A program made the translations under genes and the position numbers. The notes beneath the pieces were generated by a model that was not told the origin of the DNA, ran no database searches, and worked only from the letters and a program-made list of their open reading frames with translations. Shown piece by piece: positions 55,901 through 63,591 of a DNA stretch of 64,000 nucleotides. How positions within the stretch are numbered: position 1 is the stretch's first letter; every line of letters starts with the position of its first letter. This stretch comes from Saccharicrinis sp. (GTDB lineage Bacteria > Bacteroidota > Bacteroidia > Bacteroidales > Marinilabiliaceae), in contig JAGXIO010000073.1 in the NCBI GenBank assembly GCA_024635555.1, forward strand, positions 1 to 64,000. Direction: 5' to 3'.

Positions 55901-57165
55901 TAATAAGGCAGGTTAAATATGCCATCGTCGCCATTGAGATAAGAGGGCACAAAAATTAACTTCACCTTATCTTCCTTGTCATTGTTAAGATGAATGTCCT
56001 GAAGTTTATTGATGATGGGATCGTAGCCCAAGTCGTTTAGTCCATGGGTTAAAAACGGATTTTCGAGTATATCGAGGTTCTCACCGTTTAATTTGGCTAT
56101 TAAATCTTTACGAGCACCAAAAGTGTTGGCAGGAATCAGTACAAAAACAATAGTCTCTCTTTTATGGTCATTTATGTCGTTTAGGTTTTTTAAGCCGTCT
56201 AAAAATACATCTATACCTTTGTTTCTATATTCGTATCTGCCGCTATTAGCTACAAAAAGGGCATCATCGGCAATTTTGTAACCGAGCAATGCTTCCGAAA
56301 CTTTTTTTAGTTGTGCCCGAGCATTTTTACGTTTTTCCTCAAATATTTTACCTTTAGGCACAAAGTCACTTTCGAAACCATTGGGCGTTACCACATTCAC
56401 TTCACGGCCTAAAAACTGTGCACATTCGCGAGCTGTAATGTCCGAAACGGTGGTAAAACAATCCACATTTAGAGCACAATTTTTTTCCATTGAGTGCTTG
56501 GATATTACCCCTAAGTCGCGAGAACGTATATCGGCATCAAAGCTTTTCATGTTATCGTACAAGGGCTCACCGTGTCCGGCAAGAGAACGACCTACAACGG
56601 TTGCATGTGTGGTGAAAATGGTACCTACATGGGGTAACTTATCTTTAAGGAAAAGAGCTCCGCTAACGGTCATCCACTCATTAAAATGAGCGATAACTTT
56701 TGTGTTCACATTAAGATAGCACTTGTAAAAACTTTCTATCACTTTGCCAACAGCATAACCAAATAACGCAGATTCGATGTACTCCCATTGACCCGACAAT
56801 GAATCAACCTTATACAATTCCCAAAAGCGTGATAAAATATCATTTTTTTGTGGGATAAAGCTGCTAAAGTCCACTAGTAAGGCAATTGGTTTTCCCACTA
56901 CCTTCCATCTACCTGTCCTCACCCCTAGGCCTTCTTGTAATAACATTTCTTTCCACTCCGGGAAAAGTGAGTTATCGGCTTCAAATTCAGGTGAAACCTT
57001 AATTCCGGTATAAACATCAGGGCCAATAAATATAACCTTATCGCCAAAGTTTTCAATCAATGTAGCGGCTTTGGTAGATAAAACGGTATGAATGCCACCC
57101 ATCTTATTGCAAACTTCCCAACTTGTTTCAAAAATATAATCAGGCATTAAATACTTGTCGTCCAT
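52933..57165 (-). CDS. glycogen synthase (GT3-like) - glycogen phosphorylase (GT35) fusion
   Basis: 1410 residues in two enzyme halves. Residues ~1-560 resemble eukaryotic-type GT3 glycogen synthase: ETSWEVCNKMGGIHTVLS, HFNEW, TTHATVVGRSLAGHG, TPNGFESDF, and the E-x7-E pair in SYYEPWGYTPLESLAFY. Residues ~600-1410 are an alpha-glucan phosphorylase (TIGR02094 type): SIAYFSMEFGI, GGLGVLAGDYLK, HCNEGHAA, and the PLP-lysine block EASGTSGEKAELNG. The first half would add glucosyl units from a nucleotide sugar; the second would remove glucose-1-phosphate. The ATG at 57165 is preferred to an upstream start at 57243, whose 26 extra residues are non-conserved. It is the last gene of the minus-strand glycogen run. 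Confidence 0.88.
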   Translation of the reverse strand: MDDKYLMPDYIFETSWEVCNKMGGIHTVLSTKAATLIENFGDKVIFIGPDVYTGIKVSPEFEADNSLFPEWKEMLLQEGLGVRTGRWKVVGKPIALLVDFSSFIPQKNDILSRFWELYKVDSLSGQWEYIESALFGYAVGKVIESFYKCYLNVNTKVIAHFNEWMTVSGALFLKDKLPHVGTIFTTHATVVGRSLAGHGEPLYDNMKSFDADIRSRDLGVISKHSMEKNCALNVDCFTTVSDITARECAQFLGREVNVVTPNGFESDFVPKGKIFEEKRKNARAQLKKVSEALLGYKIADDALFVANSGRYEYRNKGIDVFLDGLKNLNDINDHKRETIVFVLIPANTFGARKDLIAKLNGENLDILENPFLTHGLNDLGYDPIINKLQDIHLNNDKEDKVKLIFVPSYLNGDDGIFNLPYYDIIIGMDLTVFPSYYEPWGYTPLESLAFYVPTITTNLAGFGIWASQFSKTIEKGVAVIERNDHNDAEAAVAISDIIAKFATKSEKEITDIRQKAQKIAARVEWNLFIENYFKAYDVALKAVSNRKDKIVEIKPEKRIHVKAEKSSFPLWKKLFISSKLPERIQGLDELSRNLWWTWNYQATELFESVDAEIWYECGHDPIKLLQRVSYDKLIELSQKTDFVEELDRVYNMFREYMDRPRKTDPSIAYFSMEFGINDVLKIYSGGLGVLAGDYLKEASDSNVNMTAIGLLYKFGYFRQSLSVHGDQQANFDKQEFSNLPLTEVTGKDGNPLVLKMSAPGRTIHAKVWRADVGKIPLYLMDTDHELNTESDRHIAYSLYGGDWENRLKQEILLGMGGIQLLDKLHIKTNLFHCNEGHAALINVSRLVKHVAKGLSFAESLELVRASSLFTTHTPVPAGHDKFDEDLIRVYFRHIPEKLQITWDEFMALGRENSEDINEKFSMSVLAVKTSQQINGVSWLHGEVSRNMFQHLWKGFFPEEVPIGYVTNGVHYGTWTSADWQRLYDEKFDKNFKNDLSNKDYWRQIQHVDDKDIWKVRTGLRTRLIDFVKKRMAANMSQSHSDPAQILEVLDAMDPNALTIGFARRFATYKRAHLLFTDEKRLSEIVNNPERPVQFIFAGKAHPADGGGQALIKRIVEISKKPEFLGKIIFLENYDMKMAKRLVTGVDIWLNTPTRPLEASGTSGEKAELNGVLNFSVLDGWWYEGYREGAGWCLSDKKVYDDQQHQDELDAAIIYGMLENEIVPLFYDKNEYGISHEWIQYIKNSISEIAPTYTTKRMMDDYLDRYYLKMDARVKELVENDYAKVHDITTWKRKVKTNWNNVEVVNVDMPDIYTHQLGIGEIYKINLVIDLKALAGIDLSVQVIFAEVNDNGTSKMLSIEEFKLEKREGSKLYYTIDHKLNIPGVYNFGIRMFPVNKDLNIQTDMCCVRWI

Positions 57166-57290
57166 ATGGATATAAAATAAAAATTCATGTAAAAATAGTG
57201 TTGTACTAACATCTGTGTCCTCAAAAAAGTTTTTACCACACATGTTTTTTCAGATCTCCCCAGTTTTGTTTAGGTCATTTTTTTTCCATT

Positions 57291-57340
57291 TTAAAAGCGT
57301 CATATAAAATAAACTTATGCTTATTTTAATGCGCTTTTAA
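57291..57340. repeat. nested inverted repeat in the phosphorylase leader
   Basis: TTAAAAGCG (57291-57299) pairs with CGCTTTTAA (57332-57340), and inside it AAAATAA (57306-57312) pairs with TTATTTT (57321-57327). No T tract follows on the minus strand. It lies between the CBM48 gene and the phosphorylase fusion and may be an attenuator, processing site or binding site. Confidence 0.4.
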
Positions 57341-57411
57341 TTGGATAAAGTCCAAAACCAACTAAAATTAAGGAATCTGGTAATACAACTTATGGGATTA
57401 AAATGTTCCGA

Positions 57412-57723
57412 CTAAAGATTCAATACACTGTTTTGCTCGGAGTTGCCCAATCCTGCGTTTGTATGATCATCGGCCTCCTCGTCGTTAAACCATTCGTTGT
57501 CGTTAACTAAATACCTAAACTGATATTGTGTGTTGCTGTTTAGGTTGATGGTTTGTGTAAATTCCCCTGTTTTAAGGGGTTTCATAGGGTCAGTATCTTT
57601 GTCCCAGTTGTTGAAATCGCCTACAATTTTTACCGATTCTGGTTTTAAACCCGCTTTTTTTTCAAATTTAAAGGTAACCTTACACTCAGGTTTGTTTTTT
57701 AAACATTGCTTTCTTATGCTCAT
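57412..57723 (-). CDS. stand-alone isoamylase N-terminal (CBM48) domain protein
   Basis: A 103-residue single-domain protein of the early-set/CBM48 type (glycogen binding): VTFKFEKKAGLKPESVKIVGDFNNWDKD, then tryptophan and FRYLVNDNEWFNDEEADD, which match carbohydrate-facing positions of the AMPK-beta and isoamylase modules. There is no catalytic part. In this locus it likely binds glycogen or acts as a partner of the synthase/phosphorylase or GH57 enzymes. It lies 68 nt after the GH57 gene and 246 nt before the phosphorylase fusion. Confidence 0.88.
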   Translation of the reverse strand: MSIRKQCLKNKPECKVTFKFEKKAGLKPESVKIVGDFNNWDKDTDPMKPLKTGEFTQTINLNSNTQYQFRYLVNDNEWFNDEEADDHTNAGLGNSEQNSVLNL

Positions 57724-57791
57724 AATAGTATTGTGTTATGTTTATTTGGTTTGACAGTAAATAAGTAATTATTCTCATTTATTAGTTAAAG

Positions 57792-59105
57792 CTAAATTTT
57801 AGTTTTCTTTTTTTTGGATCTGTTTTTTTTCAGACTTGCTTCAAGTTCTGCTATTTTGGTTTCTTTTTCTTTTAAGAGATTGGTGAGATTTGATATGGAT
57901 TGTTCTTGGGTATTTTCCGGAACGGCAGCATTTAACCTCAAACTAAAATCACTTAAAATATTCATATAATTGATAAAAGCTTGGTAGGGTGATTCAAAGG
58001 GGTTAAAATAAGCATGCACGTCGCCATCGGAAAAGTACTTGGTACTCATGTAATAAAAATGATCGCTGGCCTGCAAATAAAGCCAATCTTCCATAATTTT
58101 AGCATCGGTGCATTTTTGTACCTTCGGAAGCAAGTCGTATAGCTTACTGAATGCTTCTTCCTGCATTTCGTTACCTAACCACGCTGTAAGGTCACGCTCT
58201 TCATCGGCCCACGAAATAGGATTGGGAACACTTATAGCCGATATAGGCTGTAGCTTCTGTGCCACCTCTGATGGGCTTGAAAAGGAAAGTTCCTTGTGCT
58301 TGAGTATTTCGCCAGGCAAGTTTTTCAAAAACTCAAATATTCCGGTTTCTTTCCACTGGTGTTCGCCAAAGGTTTCGTAATTGAGAAACAGGTTGATCAC
58401 TTCTGATTTGGGATCTAAATCTTTGAGCCATTGGCTATATTTTGTGGCTGTTAATGGCCACTCGTTCCATCCTTGATTTCCAAAACGGAATGCGATGTCA
58501 TCGCTTAAATTAAAGTTGTTGAGCAGTACTTTAAGTTTTGGATTTATTTCGTTGCAATACAAATAGTTAGGGCTCTTCCATCCTAGCACGTGTTTAGCGC
58601 CTTCGGTTAGCATGGCTGTGTATCCCATTTTATGCACCATATCGCCTATCTCATCCGAATAGATAAGTTCTGTGTTTCGGAATACAGTGGGTTCTTGATT
58701 AAAAAGTTCCTTAATAGTGGCACTGTGCATTTTAACCTGTCGCTCAAATTCATTTTTATCCTTTAAAGCAACCAGCGAATGACAATTTGTTTCCGATAAA
58801 AATTCGACATAACCAGTGGCTGCGAGCTGCTTAAAACTTTCAATAACCTCCGGGTTGTACAATTGAAATTGTTTAATAGCTTGACCCGATAAAGAAAAGG
58901 CCACTTTAAACTTGCCTTTGTTGGCTTGTAGTAGTTTAAGGAGGATTTCGTTTGTGGGGAGATAACTTTTTTCTGAAATCTTTGCTAAAATGCTTTCGTT
59001 GCTATAATCATCGTAGTAATAATGATCGTTGCCAATATCAAAGAAACGATAACGACGAAAGCGGAAAGGTTGATGAACTTGGAAATATAAGCAGATAGTT
59101 TTCAT
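57792..59105 (-). CDS. glycoside hydrolase family 57 protein
   Basis: A 437-residue GH57 enzyme (alpha-amylase / 4-alpha-glucanotransferase / branching type). Visible are the N-terminal YFQVHQPFRFRRYRFF with conserved HQP, then FRNTELIYSDEIG holding the likely catalytic Glu, and later conserved Asp regions in NPISWADEERDLTAW. The tail (~390-437) is a coiled coil followed by a lysine-rich end. GH57 enzymes in Bacteroidetes glycogen loci act on alpha-glucans inside the cell; no signal peptide is present. It lies 20 nt after the GT4 gene. Confidence 0.9.
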   Translation of the reverse strand: MKTICLYFQVHQPFRFRRYRFFDIGNDHYYYDDYSNESILAKISEKSYLPTNEILLKLLQANKGKFKVAFSLSGQAIKQFQLYNPEVIESFKQLAATGYVEFLSETNCHSLVALKDKNEFERQVKMHSATIKELFNQEPTVFRNTELIYSDEIGDMVHKMGYTAMLTEGAKHVLGWKSPNYLYCNEINPKLKVLLNNFNLSDDIAFRFGNQGWNEWPLTATKYSQWLKDLDPKSEVINLFLNYETFGEHQWKETGIFEFLKNLPGEILKHKELSFSSPSEVAQKLQPISAISVPNPISWADEERDLTAWLGNEMQEEAFSKLYDLLPKVQKCTDAKIMEDWLYLQASDHFYYMSTKYFSDGDVHAYFNPFESPYQAFINYMNILSDFSLRLNAAVPENTQEQSISNLTNLLKEKETKIAELEASLKKNRSKKKKTKI

Positions 59106-59125
59106 ACACTTGCAGGTTTTAAGGT

Positions 59126-60418
59126 TTAGATTTTTTGAGCTACGGAATCATATACTTCTTTCACTTTCAGAGCGGAATCTTCCCATTTTAAGGATTCTAC
59201 TTCGCTCTTTCCATGACGGATGAACATTTTTGACAGAGATGGATATTTGAGTACACCGTATATGGCATCAGCCATGGCTTCAATATCCCAAAAGTTAGTT
59301 TTTATGGCGTGATCTAAAATTTCGGCTACGCCCGATTGGTACGAAATAAGCACTGGCACGTTGCTTTGCATAGCTTCTAGGGGCGATATGCCAAAGGGCT
59401 CTGAAACCGAGGGCATCACGTATAAGTCGCTCATGCGTAACATGGTAAAAACGTCCTCTCCTTTCAGGAATCCCGTAAAATGAAATTTGTCGGCAATCTT
59501 AAGCTCGGCGGCTCTTCGTATCATTTTCTCCATCAAATCGCCACTACCTGCCATTACAAAACGCACATTATCCATTTTTTGTAGAACACGATAAGCAGCT
59601 TCCACAAAATATTCCGGCCCCTTTTGCATGGTGATTCTACCTAAAAAAGTAACAATTTTTTCGTCCTTGTTCTTTTTAAAAGGTATTCCCGTTTCCATGT
59701 CTTTTGGTTCCACAGCATTATATACAGTAACAACTTTGTCGGGGTGTTGGCCATATTTCTCTATTACAATGGTGCGGGTGAGGTTGCTTACGGTAATTAT
59801 TTTGTCGGCTGCATCTAAACCTCTTTTTTCGATTTCGTACACAGTAGGGTTAACGCTTCCCCCGCTCCTATCAAAATCAGTGGCATGTACATGAACCACC
59901 AACGGCTTTCCAGATGCCTCTTTGGCAGCTATCCCAGCAGGGTAGGCAAGCCAATCGTGTGCATGTATCACATCAAATTCGTTGTCTTGCGCAATAACGC
60001 TGGCAACAATTGCATAATTTGCTATTTCGTGCAGTAGATCGCTGCCATACTTGCCTGAAAAGTCTATTTTACCTTCTTCGTTGGTTTGTACTATCTTCTT
60101 AACACCTTCTACCTTTACTTTGGTCATCTTCCAGTAATCTTCTGGATCCACGTAGGGTATGATATGTGTATCTACCTCTATGTATTCCATCTCTTTCTGA
60201 AACTTTTTAAAATCTATTTTGCGTTGACGGATAGATACGTTATTAGCGCCCATTACTCTAATGGAGGTTTGATCTTCGTCTCCATGCGCTTTGGGCACCA
60301 CAAATAAAACCTCTAATTCCTTTATATGCGACAAGCCGCGGGTTAAACCGTAACAGGCTGTGCCCAAACCGCCAGTAATATGAGGAGGAAACTCCCAGCC
60401 AAACATTAATACCCTCAT
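59126..60418 (-). CDS. GT4-family glycosyltransferase (glycogen-synthase-like)
   Basis: A 430-residue GT-B glycosyltransferase of family GT4. The start MRVLMFGWEFPPHITGGLGTACYGLTRGL carries the K/GGLG-type donor loop. HAHDWLAYPAGIAAK and the C-terminal FLGRITMQKGPEYFVEA, then the E-x7-E of SVSEPFGISPLEAMQ, are present. In Bacteroidetes glycogen loci this enzyme is often annotated as glycogen synthase; whether the donor is ADP- or UDP-glucose cannot be read from sequence. The gap to the debranching gene upstream is 2 nt and to the GH57 gene downstream 20 nt, so it is in an operon. Confidence 0.88.
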   Translation of the reverse strand: MRVLMFGWEFPPHITGGLGTACYGLTRGLSHIKELEVLFVVPKAHGDEDQTSIRVMGANNVSIRQRKIDFKKFQKEMEYIEVDTHIIPYVDPEDYWKMTKVKVEGVKKIVQTNEEGKIDFSGKYGSDLLHEIANYAIVASVIAQDNEFDVIHAHDWLAYPAGIAAKEASGKPLVVHVHATDFDRSGGSVNPTVYEIEKRGLDAADKIITVSNLTRTIVIEKYGQHPDKVVTVYNAVEPKDMETGIPFKKNKDEKIVTFLGRITMQKGPEYFVEAAYRVLQKMDNVRFVMAGSGDLMEKMIRRAAELKIADKFHFTGFLKGEDVFTMLRMSDLYVMPSVSEPFGISPLEAMQSNVPVLISYQSGVAEILDHAIKTNFWDIEAMADAIYGVLKYPSLSKMFIRHGKSEVESLKWEDSALKVKEVYDSVAQKI

Positions 60419-60420
60419 AA

Positions 60421-62349
60421 TTAGTTATATTTTTCGATTAGTTTAAGTATTTTTAGAACTCCTGCCACATTCCATGCCATGCTCACAGCACCTTTTCCAA
60501 GGTGTGGGGGGTTGCCGTCGTAATATTCCGACAGGGTTCCGATGCAATGCTGTGTCATTTCTTCTCCAAAGTTTTCGGCTAGTTGCTTGATGTGGCTTAT
60601 GCCGCCCTGTTTGTGCAGCTTTAGGTATCCCTCGGCATAAAAGGATGTCAACCACGGCCATGCAGCACCTTGGTGTATGCTGAATTCGCGAATGCTTGCT
60701 TTACCACTAGAAATGCCCAAATATTTGGGATCAGAGGGCGAAAGGGTTCGCAGGCCTTTGGGTGTAACCAATTGTTTTTTGATGGAATCTATTACTAGTT
60801 TTCGTTGGTCGCTGTTCAATGGTGAGTAATCGAGTGCTGTTGCAAAAACCTGGTTGGGTCTTATTGATGCGTCTTTAAAATCTCCATTAACTACATCGTA
60901 CAAACACTGGTCGGTTTCATTCCAAAAAGTATCTATAAACGACTGCTTTACCTTTTCGCATAGTGGTTTAAGTTCGTCCACAAGCTTCTTGTTCTTATTT
61001 TTTTCTGCTAATTCCGTAATCAAGCACAAGGCATTGTACCATAGCGAATTTACTTCAACGCAGGTTCCGTTTCTAGGTGTCACGGGTTTGCCGTTATTCA
61101 TGCCGTTCATCCAAGTAAGCGGTTGCTTGTCGTCCGAAGCGTAGATAAGTCCGTTTTCGAGTAGGCAAACATTCTCGAATCTATCATTTTTGAAGGCATC
61201 GATGATAGACATCAACAGCTTGCTGTATTTGTCCCAAAGGTCATTGATACACAATTTCGTCCAGCACTGTTGCATAGTCCAAAAGAACCACAACGGGGTG
61301 TCAACTTCTTCGATTTTGCTTATGCTTTTATCACTTATTAAGTCGTTAATCTCCTTGGCCGATGATTCGAGAACCCTATGAAATAAATCAGAATCGCCTA
61401 AAGCCTCTGTTAACGAGGGGACTGCTATTAGTGAGTCGCGCAAGCGTTTTTTATACCAATGGTAACCTGCTACAATGGTGGTTTCATCTCCTTTTTGTAA
61501 AAAGAATTGAGATCCGGAGTTGAGAAGGTTATTGTAAACACTGTCGCGTGGGATTCGTCTTTCAATCTCTTTTTTAAATATAATATGAAATTCCGATGGC
61601 TTATGTTCTTTGGTAGAAGCAGATACTATTACGCTCTCACCCGTTTTTATTTTCACCTCAAAATAACCTGGGGCATATAAATCTTCTTTAAAGTCGTATC
61701 CTCTTGCTTCTTCCTTAAAATACTCAATGCCTTTATACCAATGTGGAACGGGCACAAATTCGTTGTGTTTAGAAATTTGTATCGATAATTTGGGCAGTTT
61801 TGGGTAAAGCTGTATGGCAATGCCGTTAGGTACAGTATCAAATTTTGTATTGGCTTCGAGGTTTTGAAAGGTTAATTCGTGCACACTTCTATTGGCCAAA
61901 AAAGGTTTAAGCTTTAAAGTGGTATCTGTAGTGCCTTCCAAAAGCGTATATCGGATTAGTATTTGCTCCTCTTTTTGTACAAGCACCTCTTCAACCGCCA
62001 ACACAACGTCGCCAACACGGTAAACTTTGCGTGGAATAGCATCAAAATCCAGTTCCCGGATGTACTTGTGCCCTTTTGGTTCATAACGATTGTCGTGATA
62101 TTTATGTATCCCTAGGTTAAACTCCTTTTCGTGCTGTACAATAGTAGCATCTAAAGTGCTCAGAAGTACATGACGCGTCATGTCAAACTCGGGAATCGGA
62201 CATACCAACAGACCATGGTATTTTCTGGTATTACAACCTATGATACTCGAGCTTGAGTAGGACCCAGCCCGGTTAGTACGGAGTATCTCTTTGTAGAGTG
62301 ACTGCTCCAGATTAATAAGTTGGGACTTTTGAAATGTTAAATAGGACAT
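60421..62349 (-). CDS. glycogen debranching enzyme (amylo-alpha-1,6-glucosidase, GH133)
   Basis: A 642-residue debranching enzyme. The N-terminal domain (about 1-235, TNRAGSYSSSSIIGCNTRKYHGLLV) is the typical GDE_N start. The C-terminal (alpha/alpha)6 barrel contains catalytic-region acids in LTWMNG and IHQGAAWPWLTSFYAEGYLK. It hydrolyses alpha-1,6 branches of glycogen, complementing the phosphorylase. It is the first gene of the minus-strand run debranching enzyme / GT4 / GH57 / CBM48 / synthase-phosphorylase. Upstream is an AT-rich 177-nt gap with a hairpin near 62413-62429. Confidence 0.92.
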   Translation of the reverse strand: MSYLTFQKSQLINLEQSLYKEILRTNRAGSYSSSSIIGCNTRKYHGLLVCPIPEFDMTRHVLLSTLDATIVQHEKEFNLGIHKYHDNRYEPKGHKYIRELDFDAIPRKVYRVGDVVLAVEEVLVQKEEQILIRYTLLEGTTDTTLKLKPFLANRSVHELTFQNLEANTKFDTVPNGIAIQLYPKLPKLSIQISKHNEFVPVPHWYKGIEYFKEEARGYDFKEDLYAPGYFEVKIKTGESVIVSASTKEHKPSEFHIIFKKEIERRIPRDSVYNNLLNSGSQFFLQKGDETTIVAGYHWYKKRLRDSLIAVPSLTEALGDSDLFHRVLESSAKEINDLISDKSISKIEEVDTPLWFFWTMQQCWTKLCINDLWDKYSKLLMSIIDAFKNDRFENVCLLENGLIYASDDKQPLTWMNGMNNGKPVTPRNGTCVEVNSLWYNALCLITELAEKNKNKKLVDELKPLCEKVKQSFIDTFWNETDQCLYDVVNGDFKDASIRPNQVFATALDYSPLNSDQRKLVIDSIKKQLVTPKGLRTLSPSDPKYLGISSGKASIREFSIHQGAAWPWLTSFYAEGYLKLHKQGGISHIKQLAENFGEEMTQHCIGTLSEYYDGNPPHLGKGAVSMAWNVAGVLKILKLIEKYN

Positions 62350-62412
62350 TGGTCGTTTAGGTTAATTGTACAATAAACAAGATAAGAGATATTGGGTTTT
62401 AATATATTAAAA

Positions 62413-62429
62413 GCATATTTTTAATATGC
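62413..62429 (-). terminator. possible terminator after the GSCFA gene
   Basis: GCATAT/ATATGC hairpin with a five-base AT loop, followed on the minus strand by TTTTAATATATT, about 100 nt after the GSCFA stop. The stem is AT-rich and weak. Confidence 0.4.
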
Positions 62430-62526
62430 GCCAAGTTGCTAACAATGAATGTCAATATAGTAACAAAATAGATATTTTTAAAATTTAGTGGCAAATAAAA
62501 TTTAAAATTCACATTAATTATTTAAT

Positions 62527-63522
62527 TCATTTAAATTTAACAATCTTATTTTTTACAAAGATTAAATCATTGGTGAAATTTGCATGTGGATATTTTAAAA
62601 TATATCCCTCTATCTTTTTTAATTGGTTTTTCAAAAATAATTGATGCGATTCGGAATTAACATTGACAGCCCTATGATTTAAAGCCTTTGTTAAGTTAAG
62701 CATCTCCTTTTTATATTGCAAGGTATTATCGGAAAAAAAACACTGTTCAAATTTTTGCCAAATATATTCGATGGCCAATGACGATGGATGCAACATGTCA
62801 TCGGCATAAAACCTATAGTCTCTTAAGTCATCCATCAGTAGCTCGTATGCCGAAAAATAATTGCAATTATCGAAGGAACGGCAAAGGGTGTCAATAGCCA
62901 GTAGTAAAATGCTTTTACTTATTTGGTTACCATGTGCTCCATCCTTCCAATGGCGAACTGGGCTAACCGTAAAAACTATCTTTAAGTTAGGATTAAACTC
63001 CAAGAGTTGTGTTAAAAGTGTTTCGTATGTATTTACTATTTCATCAATGCTAAGCATATAGCGGTTAAAGCAATCAGCAGGATATTTGTGACAGTTAGAA
63101 ACTATTTGGTTTGTTTCCTTTGACTGATATACCCAGGCACTGCCAAAAGTGATGAAAATATACTCACACTGACTTAAATAGTTAAAAGCTTGGTGGCAGT
63201 TGTTATTTATATTTTGTAAACATTTATTCTTGTCGGGATTAGAAAATGTAGAGTGATGCTCGAAACTTAACCATACATCATTGTAAAACCGAAGATCTGA
63301 ATTTGCGTATTTTTTGTTGCTAATTATGGAGGTGAGTGTGCTGGCAACGCTGGCAGGGTTAAAAATTACTCCAACTGGATTTACTGAGGCTTCTAATTTA
63401 CAGTTGTTAAACTTGTCACCTATATTATTTGCAAAACACGAACCCATGAACATTATTTTAGTATGTGGCTCAATTTTGTGCTGGAACGGCTCAACTGTGA
63501 TCTCTGTTCTGAACTTTTCCAT
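62527..63522 (-). CDS. GSCFA domain protein
   Basis: A 331-residue protein with the signature GSCFANNIG near residue 27, from which the family takes its name, plus FITFGSAWVYQ and FTVSPVRHWKDGAHGN. The GSCFA family resembles the SGNH/GDSL hydrolase fold (GSCF in place of GDS; later SPVRH and DDMLHPS could hold Asp/His). The substrate is unknown; surface glycan deacylation is a common guess. It follows queG on the same strand with 69 nt between. Confidence 0.88.
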   Translation of the reverse strand: MEKFRTEITVEPFQHKIEPHTKIMFMGSCFANNIGDKFNNCKLEASVNPVGVIFNPASVASTLTSIISNKKYANSDLRFYNDVWLSFEHHSTFSNPDKNKCLQNINNNCHQAFNYLSQCEYIFITFGSAWVYQSKETNQIVSNCHKYPADCFNRYMLSIDEIVNTYETLLTQLLEFNPNLKIVFTVSPVRHWKDGAHGNQISKSILLLAIDTLCRSFDNCNYFSAYELLMDDLRDYRFYADDMLHPSSLAIEYIWQKFEQCFFSDNTLQYKKEMLNLTKALNHRAVNVNSESHQLFLKNQLKKIEGYILKYPHANFTNDLIFVKNKIVKFK

Positions 63523-63558
63523 AGTAATATGTATTTTGATAATTAGATTTTAGATTTA

Positions 63559-63566
63559 CAAAAATA
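63559..63566 (-). promoter_or_regulatory. candidate -7 box (TATTTTTG) of the GSCFA gene
   Basis: A TAnnTTTG match on the minus strand about 37 nt before the ATG at 63522, within the gap after queG. No -33 partner is clear. Confidence 0.35.
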
Positions 63567-63591
63567 ATGATCTAAAATATATATGGCAGGA

